A stretch of DNA of 64,000 nt from Dermacoccus nishinomiyaensis. Lineage in GTDB: Bacteria; Actinomycetota; Actinomycetes; Actinomycetales; Dermatophilaceae. Position 1 is the stretch's first letter. Each line of letters starts with the position of its first letter. The DNA lies in NCBI RefSeq assembly GCF_900447535.1, contig NZ_UFXX01000001.1, forward strand, positions 1,302,001 through 1,366,000, written 5' to 3'. The position numbers were made by a program, and so were the translations under genes. Below the pieces are notes generated by a model that was not told where the DNA came from, made no database searches, and saw only the letters and a list, made by a program, of their open reading frames with translations. Positions 56,722 through 64,000 of the stretch are shown here, in pieces.

Positions 56722-57335
56722 TGACCAGCGACGACGTGTTCACCACGACCATCGACGCCTTCACCGACGCGGCATCGACCGAGGCGCTGACGAATCGGCT
56801 GCTCGAACATGTGCGTCCGCGGGACGTCGACGTCGTGTGGACGACGCACGAGACGCTGCTCGGCCGGCTCCTGCTCGCCTTCCGCGACGACGCCGTCGTC
56901 CGCGTCGCGTTCGAGTCGGAGGGCTTCGACGCCGTGCTCGACGACCTCGGTGAACGTCTCGGACGCCGCACGCTGCGCTCACCCCGGCGCGCCGACACCC
57001 TGCGCCGCCAGCTCGACCTGTACTTCACCGGGGTGCGCGTGGAGTTCAGCGTGACGCCCGACCTGTCGTTGTCGACCGCCCCCTTCCGACGGGAGGTGCA
57101 GTCGAGCCTGCCCACGATTCCCTACGGCCGCACCATCAGCTACGCCGATCTCGCCTCCTCGACGGGACGCCCCCGCGCGGTTCGCGCCGTCGGCAGTGCC
57201 TGCGCGAGCAATCCGCTACCCATCGTGCTCCCCTGTCACCGGGTCGTGCGCAGCGACGGCTCCCTCGGCAACTACCTCGGCGGCGTCGAGGCGAAGCAGC
57301 GGTTGCTCGAGCTCGAGTCCGCCGCCGCGCCTTAG
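56721..57335 (+). CDS. Methylated-DNA-protein-cysteine methyltransferase (second copy)
   Basis: The 204-residue protein ends in an MGMT domain with YGRTISYADLASSTGRPRAV, and VLPCHRVVRSDGSLGNYLGG with acceptor Cys172. An N-terminal stretch of about 35 residues (MTSDDVFTTTIDAFTDAAST) is extra relative to Ogt. It differs strongly from the copy at 55473, so it is not a recent duplicate. The start overlaps the sigma-factor stop, so translation is coupled; this protein may also sense damage for that sigma factor (inference). Confidence 0.9.
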   Translation: MTSDDVFTTTIDAFTDAASTEALTNRLLEHVRPRDVDVVWTTHETLLGRLLLAFRDDAVVRVAFESEGFDAVLDDLGERLGRRTLRSPRRADTLRRQLDLYFTGVRVEFSVTPDLSLSTAPFRREVQSSLPTIPYGRTISYADLASSTGRPRAVRAVGSACASNPLPIVLPCHRVVRSDGSLGNYLGGVEAKQRLLELESAAAP

Positions 57336-57491
57336 GCCCACCTAAGTCATGCAGCCGGCTCTCAGGGTTTACGCCGACGACATCTGCGCGACGTCTCGTG
57401 TCTGCCTCGACGCCCAAGGATCGACCCGCGTGGGCGCCCCCACCGTCCGCCCTGATCAGCTCCCGACTTTCCGCCCCGGCGAGGAGACCCC

Positions 57492-59531
57492 ATGAGCCCC
57501 AAGCTGCTCCCCCTCATCAATACCCGCCACGGTTCGCGCAGCGCGAAGACGTGCGAGTACCGCTGCGCCAACCAGTGCGACGCGCCGACGCCGAACACCT
57601 CAGGCAACGAGGAGTTCCAGACTCTCGCTCAGCGTGCCATCGCCCGTCGCGCGATGCTCACGGGCTCCGCGGGCGCCATGGTGCTCGCCGGTTTCGGCGC
57701 GCAGGCTGCTGCGGCGGACACTGCGCACGGCCACCACCCGCGACCCGAGCGCAACGTCGGGCGAGCCTCCTTCACCTCCGTCGCGCCGAACCGCAAGGAT
57801 GACGTCGTCAACGCCGAAGGGTTCACGCACGACGTGATCATCCGTTGGGGCGACCCCGTCACCAAGCGCGCACCGCGTTTCGACGTCCACCACCAGACGC
57901 CCGAGGCACAGGCGCAGCAGTTCGGTTACAACAACGACTATGTCGGCATCATCCCGCTCGACGGTCGCCGCGCCCTGCTGAGCGTCAACCACGAGTACAC
58001 CGACCCGGAACTGATGTTCCCGACCGGGACGGACGAGCTGCTCAAGAAGAAGATCGAGATGGCCGCGCACGGTCTGGCGGTCGTCGCCATCGAGAAGGGC
58101 CGGGCCAAGGGGTCATGGAAGGCCAGCGACCCGCGCTGCTCGCGCTACAACCGCCGCATCACGGCCAGCACGCCGCTGCGCGTCGACGGCCCCGCCGCTG
58201 GTCACGAGCTGCTGCGCACCAAGGCTGACCCCAAGGGCACGACGATCCTCGGCACCTTCGCCAACTGCTCCGGCGGCACCACACCGTGGGGCACGACGCT
58301 GCACGGCGAGGAGAACTTCCACGGTTACTTCGACGCCTCCGGCGCGCTCGACCCCAAGCAGGCCGATGCCTACAAGCGGTACGGCATCACCGGCCAGGGC
58401 AAGGGGTGGAAGGACGTCGACGAGCGCTTCGACCTGACGAAGACCCCGAACGAGGCCAACCGCTTCGGTTGGATCGTCGAGCTCGACCCGCTCGACCCGT
58501 CCGCCCCGCCCGTCAAGCACACGATGCTCGGCCGCGTGAAGCACGAAGGCTGCAACGTCACGATCGCACGTGACGGCCGCGTCGTCGCCTACACCGGCGA
58601 CGACGAGAAGGGCGAGTACATCTACAAGTTCGTCTCACGTGACCGCTACCAGCGCAGTGCCTCGCCCGCCGCACGCCGCCACAACAAGACACTGCTGTCC
58701 GCCGGCACGCTCTACGTCGCGAAGTTCACCGGTGACGGCGACGCCGACGGCGTCCACGACGGCACGGGCACGTGGATCCCGCTCACGAGCGAGAAGAAGT
58801 CGTACGTTCCGGGCATGAGCGTCGCGGAGGTGCTCGTCCACACGCGCCTGGCGGCCGACAAGGTCGGTCCGACGCGCATGGACCGCCCCGAGGACATCGA
58901 GCCGAACCCCGTCAACGGCAAGATCTACTGCGCGCTGACGAACAACTCCGACCGCGGCAAGAAGTTCACCACGGACGAGGCCAATCCCCTGGCCTCGTCG
59001 ATGACACGCAAGAAGCTGGGCGAGCCGCTCACGGCCACGTCCGGCAACCGCAACGGATACATCCTCGAGATCACGGAGGGCCGTGGCCGCTCCTGCGGCA
59101 AGGGGTACGAGACCTCGACCGACTTCACCTGGGATCTCATGCTCATCTGCGGTGACCCGGCCGCGCAGGAGACGTACTTCGCCGGCTTCCCGAAGGAGCA
59201 CGTCAGCCCGATCAGCTGCCCCGACAACGTCGCCTTCGACGCCGTCGGCAACCTGTGGATCTCCACCGACGGCAACCAGCTCGGTTCCAACGACGGGCTC
59301 TTCCGTGTCCCGACGAACGGGCCGGAGCGCGGCCGCGTCCAGCAGTTCCTCACGGTGCCCTTCGGCGCCGAGACCTGCGGGCCGCTCGTCAGCCCGGACC
59401 AGCTTTCCGTCTTCACGGCCGTGCAGCACCCGGGCGAGACCGACGACGCGACGTTCGAGAAGCCGACGAGCACGTGGCCGCACACGGACGCCTTCCCCCG
59501 CCCGTCGGTCATCGTCTCCTACGCGAAATGA
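57492..59531 (+). CDS. phoX: PhoX-family alkaline phosphatase
   Basis: The 679-residue protein belongs to the DUF839/PhoX family: CANQCDAPTPN near the N-terminus, a twin-arginine leader (AIARRAMLTGSAGAMVLAGF) that starts about 50 residues in, NCSGGTTPWGTTLHGEENF, LGRVKHEGCNVTIARDGRVV, DRPEDIEPNPVNGKIYCALT and CPDNVAFDAVGNLWISTDGN. PhoX is a Ca/Fe-dependent monoesterase exported by Tat to scavenge phosphate. GGCGAGGAGA precedes the ATG. Confidence 0.9.
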   Translation: MSPKLLPLINTRHGSRSAKTCEYRCANQCDAPTPNTSGNEEFQTLAQRAIARRAMLTGSAGAMVLAGFGAQAAAADTAHGHHPRPERNVGRASFTSVAPNRKDDVVNAEGFTHDVIIRWGDPVTKRAPRFDVHHQTPEAQAQQFGYNNDYVGIIPLDGRRALLSVNHEYTDPELMFPTGTDELLKKKIEMAAHGLAVVAIEKGRAKGSWKASDPRCSRYNRRITASTPLRVDGPAAGHELLRTKADPKGTTILGTFANCSGGTTPWGTTLHGEENFHGYFDASGALDPKQADAYKRYGITGQGKGWKDVDERFDLTKTPNEANRFGWIVELDPLDPSAPPVKHTMLGRVKHEGCNVTIARDGRVVAYTGDDEKGEYIYKFVSRDRYQRSASPAARRHNKTLLSAGTLYVAKFTGDGDADGVHDGTGTWIPLTSEKKSYVPGMSVAEVLVHTRLAADKVGPTRMDRPEDIEPNPVNGKIYCALTNNSDRGKKFTTDEANPLASSMTRKKLGEPLTATSGNRNGYILEITEGRGRSCGKGYETSTDFTWDLMLICGDPAAQETYFAGFPKEHVSPISCPDNVAFDAVGNLWISTDGNQLGSNDGLFRVPTNGPERGRVQQFLTVPFGAETCGPLVSPDQLSVFTAVQHPGETDDATFEKPTSTWPHTDAFPRPSVIVSYAK

Positions 59532-59535
59532 CGAT

Positions 59536-59574
59536 GCTCGTCTGACCGAGCGTGAGGCGTGAGGTCAGACGAGC
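59536..59574. terminator. First hairpin after phoX
   Basis: GCTCGTCTGACC pairs perfectly with GGTCAGACGAGC around a 15-base loop, five bases after the phoX stop. Confidence 0.6.
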
Positions 59575-59577
59575 AGG

Positions 59578-59616
59578 CGCCGGCGGCTCACCCGCGCATC
59601 GGGTGAGCCGCCGGCG
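59578..59616. terminator. Second hairpin after phoX
   Basis: Perfect 16-bp arms (CGCCGGCGGCTCACCC and complement), directly after the first hairpin and 27 bp before crcB. Together they should end phoX transcription. Confidence 0.75.
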
Positions 59617-59643
59617 TCATGCGTCATGGCCTAGGCTCGGGCC

Positions 59644-60030
59644 GTGAGTTCGCCCGCCTTGCATCGTCGCGTCTCGATGGTCGCTCTCGTCGCCCTGGGC
59701 GGCGCAGCGGGGGCGGTGGCCCGCGCCGGTGTTGCGGCCGCGATGCATGCGCCGTGGGCGACGCTGACGGTCAACCTCGTCGGCGCGTTCGTCCTCGGCG
59801 GGCTGCTCGAGTTCTTCACCCGCGCAGGCGACCGCCCGGCCTGGCGTCTGCTGCTCGGCACCGGGTTCTGCGGGGCCTTCACGACGTACAGCACGTTCGC
59901 GCGAGAGGTCGCCGAACGCTCCGCTGGGTCGGGAGTGGGCCTCGCCGTCGCGGAGGTCGCGCTCGGACTCGTAGCCGCGGCGGCGGGGGCCGTCGTCACC
60001 GCCCGTTGGGCACCTCGGAGCAGCGCATGA
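59644..60030 (+). CDS. crcB: Fluoride channel CrcB/Fluc, subunit 1
   Basis: The 128-residue membrane protein has four helices and the Fluc signature: GGAAGAVARAGVAAAM, LTVNLVGAFVLGGLLEFF (pore Asn) and GFCGAFTTYSTFAREV (TTYSTF). Fluoride leaves the cell through a dimer. The GTG start at 59644 opens the gene; its stop overlaps the next crcB start by four bases, so the two form a heterodimeric channel. Confidence 0.92.
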   Translation: MSSPALHRRVSMVALVALGGAAGAVARAGVAAAMHAPWATLTVNLVGAFVLGGLLEFFTRAGDRPAWRLLLGTGFCGAFTTYSTFAREVAERSAGSGVGLAVAEVALGLVAAAAGAVVTARWAPRSSA

Positions 60031-60377
60031 TGACGTGGCCGCTCATCGCCCTCGGCGGCGCTGTCGGAGCCGTCCTGCGCTTCGTCCTCGACGGAGAGAT
60101 GAAGGCCCGCGGCCCACGCACGTGGCCCCACTCGACGTTCGCCGTCAACCTCCTCGGCTCGTTCGTGCTCGGCGTCCTCACCGCGCATCCTCGCCCAGGA
60201 TGGTTGAGCGCCCTCGTCGTCACGGGCGTCTGCGGCGGCTTCACGACGTTCTCCACCGCGAGCGTCGAAACGCTCACCCTGCTGCGCGCACGGCGCGCGG
60301 CCACAGCTCTCGCGTATGCGGTGGGCAGCGTCGTCGTCTGCGTCGCCGTCATCCTGTTGGCCCACCGCATCGCCTGA
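60027..60377 (+). CDS. crcB: Fluoride channel CrcB/Fluc, subunit 2
   Basis: A 116-residue second subunit, with GGAVGAVLRFVLDGEM, FAVNLLGSFVLGVLTAH (pore Asn) and GVCGGFTTFSTASVETL (TTFSTA). Sequence is clearly different from the first subunit, typical of paired actinobacterial and firmicute Fluc genes that assemble in antiparallel. No fluoride riboswitch was recognised upstream of the pair. Confidence 0.92.
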   Translation: MMTWPLIALGGAVGAVLRFVLDGEMKARGPRTWPHSTFAVNLLGSFVLGVLTAHPRPGWLSALVVTGVCGGFTTFSTASVETLTLLRARRAATALAYAVGSVVVCVAVILLAHRIA

Positions 60378-60440
60378 CGGCCGGGCTCGGGCCGGCTGCC
60401 GAGCCGCGCATCCGACACCGCGACCGGCTGGAACCGAAGC

Positions 60441-61967
60441 TCACTCAGCCCCGAGCGCTGCGGGGCGGCGCGGCAACGTCACGATCGCCGTCGTGCCGGC
60501 AGTGCTGGAGTCGAAGTGGATGCTCGCCTCCATCGACTCCGCGAGTGCCATCGTGATGGCGAGGCCCAGCCCACCGCGACGATCGGTGTCCGAACGCGAC
60601 GCCCCCTTGAAACGTCGCCCTGGTTCGGCGGCGACGGACGCGGGCAGCCCCGGCCCGTCGTCGGCCACCTCGACGACGACGCTGTCGCCGGCGTCGCGCA
60701 CGCTGAGCTGCACGCGCGTACCGGCGGGCGTGTGGCGTCGCGCGTTCGTCACCAGATTGACGATGACGCGGCGCACCCCGTTCTCGTCGCCCACGATCTC
60801 GCACGCCTCGTCCGGCGCGTCGAACGCCCACAGGTGCTGCGGCGCCATCAGTTTCGCGTCGGACAACGCCTCCAACGCGAGGAACGTGACGTCGACGCTT
60901 TCCTGTGCCGCGCGTTGGCCGGCGTCGAGGTGGGCGAGGAGCAACAGATCCTCGACGAGGCGAGCCATGCGGATGCTCTCGCGTTCGATGCGACGCAGCG
61001 ATGGCGCCAGCTCGAGCTCGAGCGCTCGGACGTCACTCGCCGCCCTACGTCCGTGGTCAGCGCCGCCATCCTGGCCCTCAACGCCCGGGAGGCCCCCGCC
61101 GGCAGAGTCGCCCGCCGCCTCGGATCGCTCGGCCTCCACGGCGCGCGCGAGCATCGACGCGGACAGCTCGGCATGCGATCGCACGACGGCCAGCGGCGTG
61201 CGCAGTTCATGGCTGACGTCGGCCAGCATGGTGCGCAGGGCGGCCTCGCTCTCGTCGCGGCGCGCGAGGGCCGCCTCGACCTGACGCAGCAGATCGTTGA
61301 TGGCGTGCGTGAGCACCCCCACCTCGTCGGCGGCTCGTCGCGGTTCGGGCACACGGCGGCTGACGGCGTCCTCCACCGATTCCGCGGGTGTCTCGGCGAT
61401 ACTGCGCGCGGTGCGCGTGACGGCCTGCAGGGGCCGCACCTGACGTCGCGTCAGCCACACGCCGACGGCGCTCGCCACGATGCCCGCGGGCACCCACAGT
61501 GCCAGTTGCCACGCGGCGAGGCGGGTGAGGTCGCGCTCCGCAGGTTCCATGCTGACGGCAGCGAGCACCTCGGTGCCGGGCTGCCTCAGCGTGGCGACGC
61601 GCATGTCGTCGCGTTCGGGCAGCTTGACGTCGCGCAGGCCGTCCGGGCGATCGAGCTCGGTTCGCAGCGCGGTGGCGTCCTCCGCCGCCACCACGCGGTC
61701 GGGGCCGTTGGCGCGCACGTCGAGCCGGTCGCCACGTCGCACCATGACGATCGCCCCGGACGGTAGTTCTTCCGCCAGCTCCTGCGCCGACGTGTGCTCG
61801 TGGTTGACCGCAACGTGCAGGGTGTCGTCGATGCTCGCGTGGATGACGGCGCGTGACAGCAGGAACGAGGCGATGCAGCCGATGGCGGCGAGCACCATCG
61901 TCAGCGTCATGACGAGCACTGCGACGCGGGTGCTCAGCTTGCGTGGCCGCAGCCGTGCGAGGTTCAT
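60441..61967 (-). CDS. Sensor histidine kinase of a two-component system
   Basis: The 508-residue kinase has two membrane helices (about residues 15-37 and 150-172) framing a 110-residue extracytoplasmic sensor and a HAMP segment. The H box is DVSHELRTPLAVVRSHAE (His253). The N box is NLVTNARRHTPAG and the G boxes are DDGPGLPAS and GGLGLAITMA. A Gly/Asp-rich insertion of about 30 residues (EAAGDSAGGGLPGVEGQDGG) follows the phosphoacceptor helix, unusual in the dimerisation hairpin. The start overlaps the response-regulator stop by four bases. Confidence 0.9.
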   Translation of the reverse strand: MNLARLRPRKLSTRVAVLVMTLTMVLAAIGCIASFLLSRAVIHASIDDTLHVAVNHEHTSAQELAEELPSGAIVMVRRGDRLDVRANGPDRVVAAEDATALRTELDRPDGLRDVKLPERDDMRVATLRQPGTEVLAAVSMEPAERDLTRLAAWQLALWVPAGIVASAVGVWLTRRQVRPLQAVTRTARSIAETPAESVEDAVSRRVPEPRRAADEVGVLTHAINDLLRQVEAALARRDESEAALRTMLADVSHELRTPLAVVRSHAELSASMLARAVEAERSEAAGDSAGGGLPGVEGQDGGADHGRRAASDVRALELELAPSLRRIERESIRMARLVEDLLLLAHLDAGQRAAQESVDVTFLALEALSDAKLMAPQHLWAFDAPDEACEIVGDENGVRRVIVNLVTNARRHTPAGTRVQLSVRDAGDSVVVEVADDGPGLPASVAAEPGRRFKGASRSDTDRRGGLGLAITMALAESMEASIHFDSSTAGTTAIVTLPRRPAALGAE

Positions 61968-62692
61968 CCCGCGGCGGGTCGCATGGTGTATCCGAGGCCC
62001 CGCACCGTGTGGATGAGCGCCGGATGCGACCCGTCGATCTTCTTGCGCAGGTAGCTGATGTAGAGCTCGACGACGTGCTCACCGCCCTGGAAATCCTCTC
62101 CCCACACCGCGGCGAGCAACTCCTGCTTCGAGCACACGCGACGCGCGTTCTGCGCCAGGTGCCGCGCGAGCGCGAACTCGGTGGCGGTCAGACGGATCGG
62201 TTCGCCGGCGCGCGACACCTCGTACGTCAGGGTGTTGATGACGAGGTCGTCGACGACGAGATGCTCGCCCTGCCCCTGCGCGACCATGCCGCTGCGGCGC
62301 ATGAGCGCCTCGGCGCGGACGATGACCTCCTCGAGGCTGAACGGCTTCGTCAGGTAGTCGTCAGCGCCCTGCCGGATGCCACTCACCCTGTCCTCCAACG
62401 CATCCCGCGCCGTGAGGAAGATGACTCCCGCCTCGGGCAAGATCGAGCGGATGCGGGCGAGGACGTCGAAACCGTCCGTGTCCGGCAGCCCGATGTCGAG
62501 GACGACGACGTCCGGGCTCTCGCGCCGCGCGAGGGCGACGGCCTGCGAGCCGGTCGTCGCCGTCAGCACCTGCCAGCCCTGGAACGTGAACGCCGCCGAC
62601 AGCGACGCGAGCAGGCCCTCCTCGTCGTCGACGATGAGGACGCGCGCCGCACGTCCGGTGACGTGACGAAAGGATGCCTCGCGGGTGTTCAT
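61964..62692 (-). CDS. OmpR-family response regulator
   Basis: The 242-residue protein has a receiver domain with Asp22/Asp23 (VLIVDDEEG), phosphoacceptor Asp66 (VVVLDIGLPDTDG) and Lys115 (DDYLTKPF). A winged-helix DNA-binding domain follows (RLTATEFALARHLAQNARRV; VVELYISYLRKKID; IHTVRGLGYTMR). It pairs with the downstream kinase. The signal is unknown. GGGAG lies just before the ATG at 62692; the MTREAS-like leader is 16 residues longer than usual. Confidence 0.92.
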   Translation of the reverse strand: MNTREASFRHVTGRAARVLIVDDEEGLLASLSAAFTFQGWQVLTATTGSQAVALARRESPDVVVLDIGLPDTDGFDVLARIRSILPEAGVIFLTARDALEDRVSGIRQGADDYLTKPFSLEEVIVRAEALMRRSGMVAQGQGEHLVVDDLVINTLTYEVSRAGEPIRLTATEFALARHLAQNARRVCSKQELLAAVWGEDFQGGEHVVELYISYLRKKIDGSHPALIHTVRGLGYTMRPAAG

Positions 62693-62746
62693 GCTCCCAC
62701 GATAGAAGCCGCCGAGACGCGCGAAACAGACCACAGTTCCATGAGA

Positions 62747-62773
62747 GGGAATTCTGAGGAAGGGGCGATAGTT
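62747..62773 (+). promoter_or_regulatory. SigR/SigH-type promoter candidate
   Basis: GGGAAT, exactly 18 bases, then GTT, which fits the actinobacterial disulfide-stress sigma consensus GGAAT-N18/19-GTT. It reads towards the structured RNA at 62779-62875 and lies divergent from the two-component operon. Confidence 0.45.
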
Positions 62774-62778
62774 TCATC

Positions 62779-62875
62779 TTCGTGCCCAGGAAGGTGCTCC
62801 CGTTCCCCCCTGGTGTGATGCGTCCTGGGCACCCCAGCGGCGGTGGAGGTCTTGACCTTCACCGCCGCTTTCTTC
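62779..62875 (+). ncRNA. Candidate small structured RNA with terminator
   Basis: Downstream of the SigR-type promoter, a 10-bp perfect stem (GTGCCCAGGA at 62782, TCCTGGGCAC at 62823) encloses a loop with six consecutive C (62805-62810). An intrinsic hairpin with 13-bp arms and a T-rich tail follows. C-rich loops followed by a terminator recall the actinobacterial 6C RNA, but only one C6 loop is present, so the family is not assigned. The alternative is a leader/attenuator of the gene at 63003. Confidence 0.4.
62836..62875 (+). terminator. Intrinsic terminator of the candidate small RNA
   Basis: AGCGGCGGTGGAG pairs with CTTCACCGCCGCT (one mismatch) and is followed by TTTCTT. Confidence 0.75.
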
Positions 62876-63002
62876 CCACCGCGGGCGCATCGTCCACAGG
62901 CCGGACGGCTGGAGCGCTCTTTCCGCTGCCAGAGCAGGCTGATCCACAGGGTGGCCGTGCTGACGTTGGCGCCGCTCATGGCCCGCCCGCCACGCTCGAG
63001 CC

Positions 63003-64000
63003 ATGAGCGACGATCTGGCACCCAGCCCCGTGTTCGACACCCCCGCGCCTGACACCCCCGACGACGCCGCACCGACGCTCGTCGGCGCGTGGATGAGCCC
63101 CGGCCTCCTGACACATGACAGTGTCGTGCCGCATGACGATCGGCTGCCGGGCGATTTCGGTGCGACCGGCCCCGGGGCGGACGATCCCGACGCGGGCGGC
63201 CCGGCGGAAACCGGCCTCGGGTCGGACGAGGCGCCGTCGGCCAGCCAGCCGTCCCCTGCTGACCCGACGGCCGGTGAGTCGGCCGCTCCCGAAGACGCGC
63301 CTGCTCCGGAGAACGAGCCAGCTCTCGAGGACGGTCTCGTTCCAGGGGACGATCTCGAGTCGTGCGCGGCGACCCTCGCAGTCGCCGTCGTGCTCGAGCG
63401 CGGCACTCCGTCTACATGGCGCGCCGTGCCGGTGCGTCAGGGCCTGAGCAGCGCCGTCATCGATGCGGTGATGACGCCCCGCGTCATGACGAGCACCGTC
63501 GACGCCGTCGTCGCCCGCCACGAGGCCGCGTTCGGGGCGGGCACCGCGTCGGAGCTGCTGCACGCGTTCGATCTCATGGGCGAGACGACGTGGCGGGAGG
63601 AGATCGGCACCGGCCACCGCACCCGCGCCAGTGTGGACGCACCCCACAAGAGCGCCGTCATCCGTCAGGCGGCGGCGCTCCTCGCGGGCCGAGGTATCGA
63701 GTCATGCGCCGACCTGGTGGCGGCCGCCCACGACGACGACCTCCGACGGGCCTGGTGCGTGCTGCCCGGCCAGTCGTCCGGCTCGACGTGGCGTCATCTG
63801 CTGCTCGCCGCAGGGTGCGACGACGTCATGCTGTGCCCCCTCACCCGATCCTTCGCGCGCCGCGCCACCGGCCACACCTTCACCGCCGACGAGCTCCACG
63901 CCGTCATCGTCTCCGCGGCCGTCCAGTTGGGCATCACGCCCGCCGCGATCGAGCACCAGATGTGGCGCGGCGCGCTCACGGCGAAGCGCCGCCGCCCCAG
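63003..64000 (+). CDS. Hypothetical protein (partial, runs off right edge)
   Basis: The ATG at 63003 opens a frame of at least 332 codons with no stop in the window. Residues 1-120 are acidic and Pro/Ala/Asp-rich, probably disordered (EDAPAPENEPALEDGLVPGD). The rest is folded and alpha-helical, with TTWREEIGTGHRTRASVDAP, WCVLPGQSSGSTWRHLLLAA and the terminal helix VQLGITPAAIEHQMWRGAL. The WCVLPGQSSGxTWR block recurs in actinobacterial proteins often labelled as heme peroxidase without evidence, so I do not assign a function. The start lacks a strong ribosome site. Confidence 0.6.
   Translation, partial: MSDDLAPSPVFDTPAPDTPDDAAPTLVGAWMSPGLLTHDSVVPHDDRLPGDFGATGPGADDPDAGGPAETGLGSDEAPSASQPSPADPTAGESAAPEDAPAPENEPALEDGLVPGDDLESCAATLAVAVVLERGTPSTWRAVPVRQGLSSAVIDAVMTPRVMTSTVDAVVARHEAAFGAGTASELLHAFDLMGETTWREEIGTGHRTRASVDAPHKSAVIRQAAALLAGRGIESCADLVAAAHDDDLRRAWCVLPGQSSGSTWRHLLLAAGCDDVMLCPLTRSFARRATGHTFTADELHAVIVSAAVQLGITPAAIEHQMWRGALTAKRRRP

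Noticed and set aside
57331-57346. Iron-box (DtxR/IdeR-type) operator TTAGG-CCCA-CCTAA
   Set aside because: Arms match but the spacing is four bases instead of nine, and it spans the stop codon of the second MGMT gene.
59617-59643. Fluoride riboswitch before crcB
   Set aside because: Only 27 bases remain between the terminator and the start, too short for the motif, and no conserved pseudoknot sequence is visible.
1-64000. tRNA or rRNA genes
   Set aside because: No cloverleaf with GTTCRA-type T loop or rRNA sequence was recognised by eye; a covariance search would be needed to be certain.

Overview
The window is high-GC, gene-dense DNA from an actinobacterium. The gene set fits the order Micrococcales, and a Dermacoccaceae-like member is plausible but is inference. 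Supporting signs are GTG starts, an HspR-controlled dnaK-grpE-dnaJ-hspR heat-shock operon, a FemX-type peptidoglycan transferase, a CsoR copper repressor and a zinc-type formaldehyde dehydrogenase. Almost everything is chromosomal housekeeping and stress or metabolic genes. I see no rRNA, tRNA, CRISPR array, intact insertion sequence or prophage.

Left part (1-24 kb). It opens with a truncated lipoprotein metallopeptidase, a broken Tat-signal surface protein and small stress genes (DUF2382, SRPBCC, RraB-like). An SGNH hydrolase follows. A TetR regulator is divergent from a zinc alcohol dehydrogenase plus oleate hydratase pair, which together could turn oleate into 10-hydroxy- and 10-oxostearate. 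The heat-shock operon reads leftwards from a region with a degenerate HspR (HAIR-like) operator. Then come an alpha/beta hydrolase, a TPR protein, a PdxI-like reductase, a TauE/SafE permease, a patatin, a DEAD-box helicase with an RGG-rich tail, an MHS transporter, a Pth2-like hydrolase and a D-threonine-aldolase-like gene interrupted by one amber codon.

Middle part (24-48 kb). A copZ-copA-csoR copper operon carries a clear CsoR operator palindrome. After two SDR genes, a NUDIX gene, a DoxX gene and fdhA, a scarred stretch (about 29.3-34.3 kb) holds gene relics: an MFS tail, the N-terminus of a mobile-element helicase/methylase and a frameshifted PIN toxin. Then follow ppc, an MFS exporter, femX, hrpB, a YyaL-type thioredoxin-domain protein, an App1-like phosphatase and a broken glycosyltransferase.

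Right part (48-64 kb). There is an amino-acid permease, a second MHS transporter, an acyl-CoA ligase, a macrodomain protein and a tight MazG - MGMT - ECF sigma - MGMT cluster that looks like an alkylation-damage module. A PhoX phosphatase, a two-subunit CrcB fluoride channel and a two-component system follow. A small structured transcript appears to sit behind a SigR/SigH-type promoter, and the last gene runs off the right edge.

The most unusual non-coding feature is a family of five intergenic arrays built from degenerate 19-bp units (near 4.0, 18.0, 21.5, 38.8 and 54.3 kb), some with internal inversion. Several genes are disabled by single lesions, so pseudogene formation or assembly error should be considered for each.
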